This document shows, in pieces, positions 6,077 through 10,247 of a stretch of 10,247 nucleotides of DNA. Every line of letters starts with the position of its first letter. Within the stretch, counting starts at the first letter, position 1. The position numbers and the translations under genes are program-made. The stretch spans positions 1 to 10,247 of the forward strand of contig CAYMMM010000027.1 of NCBI GenBank assembly GCA_964391595.1. Direction: 5' to 3'. The DNA is from JADZGC01 sp964391595 (GTDB lineage: Bacteria; Patescibacteriota; Saccharimonadia; CAILAD01; GCA-016700035). The notes beneath the pieces are model-generated. The model was given only the letters and a program-made list of their open reading frames with translations. It searched no databases and was not told the DNA's origin.

Positions 6077-6803
6077 CCTGATTATCAGGAGTAGCGCGAG
6101 CTTCGCTTGCGCCCAACGGCTTACGGGCGGCGATCCAATAATCATGCCAACGTGTGGTACCTCCATCGCTCAAGGGTTTATCATCCTGATCTCGCTCCTC
6201 GATCTGGACTTCATCGAGCCCTTCAAAAAGCTCTTCAACTCGATCGCGCGTCAAGAAGGTCATACGATGATATGTGTCCGCCCAGCCATGGCGATCACCA
6301 GCCAGTTGTACCGACAGTATGCCACCCGGCTTCAGTGAGCCAAGCAACGCTTGCCAGGCTGCATCAAAGCGCTCTGGGTGTGTAAACTGCAAAGTCAAAT
6401 ACGATATTATCAGGTCATACTGCTCGCTCGGTAAGTGATCCGGGAGCTCCTCATTGTGCACACGATGGAAGGCAAAGCGTTCGTGACGATCTATGTCGTT
6501 GTGCTGCAACTCGACACTAATCGCGCGCGCTTCTGCTTCAGTCGATGCATCGTAGGCATCGACATGACCAACTCCTGCCTCAAGTAAATACCGTGCCTCC
6601 ACCATCGCACCTGCCCCTATTTCAAGAGCGGAGACCTGACTCAGATCACCACGCTCCTGACGCAGGTGCTCGACAGCTTCCGTCACTTGTGATCTCGGTG
6701 GTCGAGATTGATGGTGCTCATAATACTCCGCAAAAGATCCTCGACGTGATGTTTTTTCTGGCGTCTCATCATCATGACCACTTGGCTCATGTATTACAGT
6801 CAT
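6072..6803 (-). CDS. Class I SAM-dependent methyltransferase, TehB-like
   Basis: This 243-residue protein is predicted to transfer a methyl group from S-adenosylmethionine to an unknown acceptor. The Rossmann-type core shows motif I ALEIGAGAM (59-67), the acidic strand end VDAYDAS (81-87), motif IV YDLIISYLTLQF (129-140) and LKPGGIL (147-153). The C-terminal part, with FLTRDRVEELF and a final TRWHDYWIAARKP, resembles TehB-like and other small-molecule methyltransferases. The first 25 residues and last 15 are polar and probably disordered. There is no membrane segment. The gene starts 2 nt after murF and ends 8 nt before leuS, so it is expressed with them, but nothing in its sequence ties it to peptidoglycan or tRNA. 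Fold is secure; substrate is open. Confidence 0.85.
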   Translation of the reverse strand: MTVIHEPSGHDDETPEKTSRRGSFAEYYEHHQSRPPRSQVTEAVEHLRQERGDLSQVSALEIGAGAMVEARYLLEAGVGHVDAYDASTEAEARAISVELQHNDIDRHERFAFHRVHNEELPDHLPSEQYDLIISYLTLQFTHPERFDAAWQALLGSLKPGGILSVQLAGDRHGWADTYHRMTFLTRDRVEELFEGLDEVQIEERDQDDKPLSDGGTTRWHDYWIAARKPLGASEARATPDNQV

Positions 6804-6805
6804 GA

Positions 6806-8107
6806 CTAAATCCCAAAGCTTTTCTTTTTACGCGCCTTCCAGCTTTTGCTTTGACGAACCAGCTCTTGGGCCGGATCGAGATCCGGGGAGAGCAGGATAC
6901 GACTGGTCTCCTCAGTGAACACTCCATTCTGACTGCCCTTTACAAAAATGATGTCTCCAGGCTGTATACGTGGTTTGAGATAGTGGCCAGCTTCGTAAGG
7001 AGTCCGGAACTGTTTGACTTTCTCCTTCGCAAGTCCAGCATCGATAGCGGCTGGCGCGAGCAGATTCATAGCTTCTTTGCCAACCGTCACCAGCAAGTCG
7101 ACGTTTTTGTGCGCTGCATATGCACCCGCTTCCTGGTGGAGCTCGGCCGAGAAGTCACCCAACTCATTCATGCTGCCCAATACTGCGATACGCCTCGCGC
7201 CCGTCTTGAGTGGTAGCTCAAGGAGTGTATCCAGCCCAGCTTCCACAGCAGCTGGGCTCGCATTATAACTATCATCAAGCAGCTGCGAACCATTGACACC
7301 TGCAAGCAAACGGATGCGACCGACGGCAGGCTTGATATGCGCTACGGTCTTACAAATAGCGTCAAAATCAACGCCAAGTTCATGTGCGACTGCGGCGGCG
7401 GCCAGCACATACGACAAGCTATGACGAGCTACAAACTGCGTCTTGATCGTGGCGCGCGACTTGCCCACGAGCAACTCGGCTTGCAGCAGTCCACTACGTG
7501 CACGTGTGACACTCTTCGGGTCGATACGGACTGTGCCATGCTCAAGTCCATACCCTACAGCATGCTTCCGTCGCTCCATGACTGCGCGCACCATCTCCAT
7601 ATCAGCATTATAAAAGCAGCGCTCCGCCTGGGATGCCAGCCAGGCTGCATCATCACGTAGCTGCTCTACCGACTCAAAACGCTCCATGTGAGCTGGTGAT
7701 GCGCCAGTAAGCACCGAGATCTGTGGCTTCAACCGCTCAAGCCACGGTGTCATCATAGCGCGTTCATCCTCTGCTATCTCGATAACTGCCGTGTCATACG
7801 GATAGTCTCTGAGGAGTGCATCGATCTGCTTAAAGAGTGCTCTCCAGGCCACGGGGTCAGCTAGCCGTGCGGGCACCTTCAGACCAAAGAGCGCCAGCGG
7901 TACGCCGATATCCGTATTGTAGCTGTCTTCCGAATAGCTCACCTTGCGCCCATTTGCTTCAAGCAACTGGCCAATTGCGAGCTTTGCGCCGGTCTTACCA
8001 ACCGTGCCGGTCACGGCAATGACTGCGATCTGATGCCGATCCAGAAGTTGTGTGACCTTACGCTCCAGCTGCCGAACGATGTATTTTTGTGCGATTTTTT
8101 TCAGCAT
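6806..8107 (-). CDS. murF: MurF-type ligase (UDP-MurNAc-tripeptide--D-Ala-D-Ala ligase), divergent
   Basis: This Mur ligase has 433 residues. MurF adds D-Ala-D-Ala to UDP-MurNAc-tripeptide in the cytoplasm using ATP. The P-loop GTVGKTG (34-40), NTDIGVP (64-70), LDDSYNASP (277-285), GSMNELGDFSAELH (311-324) and VKGSQNGVF (389-397) identify the family. The P-loop begins only about 33 residues in, so the usual N-terminal UDP-sugar-binding domain is missing and replaced by a short basic helix. By eye, the lysine normally carbamylated after the H...F.S segment is Ala here (about A154, in SVEQLRDDAAW), and the ElG...GE strand reads IEIAEDERAMM. The C-terminus is very basic (SWKARKKKSFGI). ATG 8107 overlaps the ddl stop by one base, suggesting coupled translation. 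The role is supported by position next to ddl; full activity is uncertain because of these changes. Confidence 0.85.
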   Translation of the reverse strand: MLKKIAQKYIVRQLERKVTQLLDRHQIAVIAVTGTVGKTGAKLAIGQLLEANGRKVSYSEDSYNTDIGVPLALFGLKVPARLADPVAWRALFKQIDALLRDYPYDTAVIEIAEDERAMMTPWLERLKPQISVLTGASPAHMERFESVEQLRDDAAWLASQAERCFYNADMEMVRAVMERRKHAVGYGLEHGTVRIDPKSVTRARSGLLQAELLVGKSRATIKTQFVARHSLSYVLAAAAVAHELGVDFDAICKTVAHIKPAVGRIRLLAGVNGSQLLDDSYNASPAAVEAGLDTLLELPLKTGARRIAVLGSMNELGDFSAELHQEAGAYAAHKNVDLLVTVGKEAMNLLAPAAIDAGLAKEKVKQFRTPYEAGHYLKPRIQPGDIIFVKGSQNGVFTEETSRILLSPDLDPAQELVRQSKSWKARKKKSFGI

Positions 8108-9141
8108 TACTGTAATTCTATCACTTCTGGACGATTTCGTGCTCGCTCGATGAGATGATGCACGAGTTGATCAAAGTCATACCCATAGGCACGCGCGGCC
8201 TGTGGGAGGAGCGATGTCTCCGTCATGCCGGGAAGTGTGTTGAGTTCGAGAAGCCACAAACGGCTACGGGTAAGGATAAAGTCGGAGCGTGAATAGTCAC
8301 GACATTTGAGTGCTCGGTGCGTCGCTAACGCAGTTCGTTGAATCGCTGCTATGTGCGACGGAGGAAGAGGCGCTGGCGTTATTTCTTCGCTGGCACCTGG
8401 AGTATATTTGGCGGCGTAATCAAAAAACTGCGCGGATCGAGGACGTATAAGGGTCGGCGGCAAAGCGATCGGTCCATTCTCAGTCTCAAGTACTGCACAG
8501 GTCACTTCCTGCCCGAAGATACATTTCTGGATAATAAATTGATCAAACTCCATGCTTACTTGCTCAAGTGCATCAGCAAGCTGCGCGGGTGTTTTGACCA
8601 TATAGACTCCTACCGAGCTACCAGCGCGGCTCGGCTTCACGACTACCGTATCACCGAGCGCTGTCAGTATTTGCCGCACGCGCTTAAAGCGATTTGCTAC
8701 CCACTCGGAACGGCTCATAACGACATAGTCAGGTATCGCAAAGCCTTGTCGTCGCAATGTAGCATACGAAGCAGCCTTGTCAAAAGCGAGTGCACTGCTG
8801 CGTGCGCCACTGCCCTGATACGGAATCGTCGCACGGTCGAGCAAGCGCTGCACCGTCCCATCTTCACCGTACTCACCATGCATGGCGATAAACGCAGCAT
8901 CAACTTCATATGGCAACTGCGCCAATACTTGTTCTGCTGACCACACCTGCTGTGGCGTATCTGCCTCGAGGCCAAGAAGAGAGGTATACACACGCCATTC
9001 GCCTGATTCAGTAATGAGTATTGGCCGCGCGTCATACCGTTGTGCGTCGATGACACTCAGGATATTGCGGGCGCTTAAGCGGGACACATCGTGCTCTCGT
9101 GATGGCCCCCCAATCAGCACGGCGATGCGTGGCTTGGACAT
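8107..9141 (-). CDS. ddl: D-alanine--D-alanine ligase
   Basis: This ATP-grasp ligase of 344 residues joins two D-alanines in the cytoplasm for peptidoglycan synthesis. The family motifs are all present in order: GGPSREHDVS (11-20), MHGEYGEDGTVQ (87-98), PYQGSGARSSALAFDK (107-122), VVKPSRAGSSVGV (167-179), QEVTCAV (211-217), FDYAAKYTPG (240-249), CRDYSRSDF (280-288) and ELNTLPGMTETSL (299-311). Length is typical. I chose ATG 9141 (MSKPRIAVLIGG) because the conserved N-terminal strand begins there; an in-frame ATG at 9174 lies upstream of the TATAAT box. The start has only GAGG two bases before it and lies 6 nt from the box. The stop overlaps the murF start. Confidence 0.95.
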   Translation of the reverse strand: MSKPRIAVLIGGPSREHDVSRLSARNILSVIDAQRYDARPILITESGEWRVYTSLLGLEADTPQQVWSAEQVLAQLPYEVDAAFIAMHGEYGEDGTVQRLLDRATIPYQGSGARSSALAFDKAASYATLRRQGFAIPDYVVMSRSEWVANRFKRVRQILTALGDTVVVKPSRAGSSVGVYMVKTPAQLADALEQVSMEFDQFIIQKCIFGQEVTCAVLETENGPIALPPTLIRPRSAQFFDYAAKYTPGASEEITPAPLPPSHIAAIQRTALATHRALKCRDYSRSDFILTRSRLWLLELNTLPGMTETSLLPQAARAYGYDFDQLVHHLIERARNRPEVIELQ

Positions 9142-9147
9142 AGCCTC

Positions 9148-9174
9148 ATTATAGCTGAAATCGGCTGCTGACAA
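9148..9174 (-). promoter_or_regulatory. Candidate ddl promoter, leaderless geometry
   Basis: On the minus strand TTGTCA (9169-9174), a short 15-bp spacer and a perfect TATAAT (9148-9153) precede the ATG at 9141 by six bases. The -10 is strong and the -35/spacing suboptimal. It would start the ddl-murF-methyltransferase-leuS transcript. Confidence 0.5.
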
Positions 9175-9199
9175 TGAATATCAGGTTTTTAGTGAGTAA

Positions 9200-9589
9200 C
9201 TACTTCTTCTTGATCTTCTTAAAGACTACGAGCTTGTAGCCGTCTGGATCACGAACAACAAATTCACGCCGGCCATACGGCCAGTCTTTTGGATCGCTTG
9301 ATGGCGTGATACCTTCTGCGACAAGCGCTTCGTGAGCCGCATCTACGTCGTCCACACTCAAGCACATGTATATGCCATCGCCCTTTCGTTCAGCCTGTGC
9401 GTCTCTCTGATGTGACTGTTTCATCTCCGAGTCAGCCTGCACGAGATCGATCCAAAACCAGTTGATATAACCTGTTGCGGCCGTGTCGCCGACTTCTTTG
9501 AACGTAAAGCCAAGCTTGGTATAAAAATCGATACTTTGTTTCAGATCTTGTACATAGAGTACTACACCGGAGAAGCTTTTGAGTTGCAT
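9200..9589 (-). CDS. VOC superfamily (glyoxalase/bleomycin-resistance fold) protein
   Basis: This 129-residue single-domain protein has the paired beta-alpha-beta-beta-beta units of the VOC fold. The first unit is SGVVLYVQDLKQSIDFYTKLGF, ending around IDLVQ; the second is GIYMCLSVDDVDAAHEALVAEG, then PYGRREFVVRDPDGYKLVVF. Members include glyoxalases, dioxygenases and antibiotic-binding proteins. The Glu in RREFVVRDPDGY is at a usual metal-ligand position, but the first strand has Gly/Val where a His is common, so metal binding is uncertain. The tail is lysine-rich. ATG 9589 is preferred over 9613 because TCCTTT (AAAGGA on the minus strand) lies 6 nt before it. It lies 58 nt upstream of ddl, which has its own promoter-like sequence. 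No specific substrate can be assigned. Confidence 0.85.
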   Translation of the reverse strand: MQLKSFSGVVLYVQDLKQSIDFYTKLGFTFKEVGDTAATGYINWFWIDLVQADSEMKQSHQRDAQAERKGDGIYMCLSVDDVDAAHEALVAEGITPSSDPKDWPYGRREFVVRDPDGYKLVVFKKIKKK

Positions 9590-9595
9590 AGGATG

Positions 9596-9601
9596 TCCTT
9601 T
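9596..9601 (-). promoter_or_regulatory. Shine-Dalgarno AAAGGA of the VOC gene
   Basis: AAAGGA lies 6 nt before ATG 9589 and decides that start over ATG 9613, which has no ribosome binding site. Confidence 0.65.
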
Positions 9602-9614
9602 GGTTAATTGCATA

Positions 9615-9620
9615 ATTATA
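9615..9620 (-). promoter_or_regulatory. TATAAT box before the VOC gene
   Basis: A perfect TATAAT lies just after the 9634-9658 hairpin and would give a leader of about 19 nt that includes the Shine-Dalgarno. No -35 match was found at 16-18 bp. Confidence 0.4.
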
Positions 9621-9633
9621 CACCGATAGTAAA

Positions 9634-9658
9634 CCCCATACTCACGGAGAGTATGGGG
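9634..9658 (-). terminator. 10-bp hairpin terminator after the zinc-finger gene
   Basis: CCCCATACTC (9634-9643) pairs perfectly with GAGTATGGGG (9649-9658) around a 5-nt loop. On the minus strand it is followed by TTTACTATC, a short T-tract. It lies 9 bp beyond the stop of the gene ending at 9668 and before the next TATAAT. Confidence 0.6.
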
Positions 9659-9667
9659 GACGATGCG

Positions 9668-10105
9668 TTACACCGGCTGACCGGCAGGCTCTACGGCTTC
9701 TTCGATCAAAACCTTGCCTTTACCCTTACAGGTATCGCACATACCGTGCGTGCGATCTCGACCGACTTCGCCGTGCGTTTTGCAGATAATGGCATCGACG
9801 TCCATCGTGATGACGACCCCGTGATGATCTGAGTCTCGACCATCACCGCCGCAGACCGTACATGTCTTCAGCTGCCACGGCAAGGGGCCGTGCTCAGCAT
9901 GACGACCCATATTGATCCGCTCCGAGCGCAACAACGATTCTGCAGATGTTCTGGCTTCGTTGCGCTCACCAAGGAGAATCAACCCCTCAGTACACAGATG
10001 CACTACGACGTCTGAGGCATTGCCCCAAGGTCGATGCCTCAGATGATGCTCGCGCAGCTGAGTGAGACTGGTCTCTGTTTCTCTTACTTCTGCCGTTTCA
10101 GCCAT
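9668..10105 (-). CDS. Small protein with paired CxxCxGxG (DnaJ-type) zinc-finger motifs
   Basis: This unrecognised protein has 145 residues. Two CxxCxGxG motifs are visible: CTVCGGDG (82-89) and CDTCKGKG (123-130). This is the repeat that binds zinc in the cysteine-rich domain of DnaJ, where four copies form two sites; here two copies could form one site. Between them lies a 33-residue loop with HH, a further Cys (108) and His residues. The first 80 residues are charged and probably helical, with no J-domain (no HPD). ATG 10105 is chosen because a perfect AAGGAGG lies 6 nt upstream; the frame stays open farther 5' but lacks another good site. No function can be given; a zinc-stabilised binding or chaperone-like adaptor role is only a guess from the motif. 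Confidence 0.7.
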   Translation of the reverse strand: MAETAEVRETETSLTQLREHHLRHRPWGNASDVVVHLCTEGLILLGERNEARTSAESLLRSERINMGRHAEHGPLPWQLKTCTVCGGDGRDSDHHGVVITMDVDAIICKTHGEVGRDRTHGMCDTCKGKGKVLIEEAVEPAGQPV

Positions 10106-10111
10106 CTCTGG

Positions 10112-10118
10112 CCTCCTT
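10112..10118 (-). promoter_or_regulatory. Strong Shine-Dalgarno AAGGAGG
   Basis: A full AAGGAGG lies 6 nt before ATG 10105 and fixes the start of the zinc-finger protein. It is the strongest ribosome binding site in the window. Confidence 0.8.
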
Positions 10119-10120
10119 GT

Positions 10121-10174
10121 CTTGTATACAGGTCGGGGCTGATGAAGCCTCACCAACGCGGAGCTATATACAAG
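10121..10174. repeat. 8-bp inverted repeat upstream of the zinc-finger gene
   Basis: CTTGTATA (10121-10128) and TATACAAG (10167-10174) are perfect inverted copies 38 bp apart, in the leader/promoter region of the gene starting at 10105. They could be an operator pair or a long-range stem. No clear -35/-10 pair was found in this region. Confidence 0.3.
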
Positions 10175-10247
10175 TAGGAGAGGTACAAATACTGGTGGAG
10201 CTGATGAGACTTCTTTCGAACACTGACCGATAGGACCCGGGGTGCCC

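Noticed and set aside
8338..8940. Plus-strand frame of 200 codons antisense to ddl
   Set aside because: It is opposite well-conserved ddl motifs and has a Cys/Arg-rich sequence typical of antisense reading.

Overview
The window looks like chromosomal DNA of a bacterium from the Patescibacteria (Candidate Phyla Radiation). This placement is inferred from gene style, not from a marker tree. The clues are compact, tightly spaced genes, a short-N-terminus MurF, a TrmB-type regulator, a DedA protein, an oversized leucyl-tRNA synthetase with extra domains in its editing region, and several start codons that sit 6-7 nt behind a TATAAT-like box. The standard genetic code fits: a 1080-residue enzyme and all its neighbours read through without in-frame TGA.

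Right to middle (minus strand, transcribed right to left): a small protein with two CxxCxGxG zinc-finger motifs (9668-10105) is followed by a hairpin terminator (9634-9658). Next come a VOC/glyoxalase-fold protein (9200-9589), D-Ala-D-Ala ligase ddl (8107-9141), murF (6806-8107), a class I SAM methyltransferase (6072-6803) and leuS (2821-6063). ddl/murF overlap by one base, murF/methyltransferase are 2 nt apart, and methyltransferase/leuS are 8 nt apart, so these four are probably co-transcribed. ddl makes the dipeptide that MurF adds to the peptidoglycan precursor. leuS also has a TATAAT-like box directly before its start.

Middle: dedA (2128-2796, plus strand) converges on leuS and diverges from a TrmB-family regulator gene (1244-2017, minus strand). 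The regulator promoter contains two TTGTCAA repeats exactly 10 bp apart and appears to give a leaderless mRNA.

Left (1-1243): this stretch has no recognisable conserved gene. A perfect-consensus minus-strand promoter (1202-1230) fires just after the regulator gene into about 380 nt rich in perfect short stems, ending at a good intrinsic terminator (813-842). This is a candidate structured RNA. An AT-rich spacer with a second promoter (652-680, tandem TTTTTGTCAATA repeats) then leads to a GC-rich orphan reading frame (219-485).

The most interesting item is the leucyl-tRNA synthetase. An apparently complete Nudix hydrolase domain with a perfect Nudix box, and a second unidentified domain of about 130 residues, are both inserted in the editing (CP1) region, while the synthetic and editing motifs are all kept.
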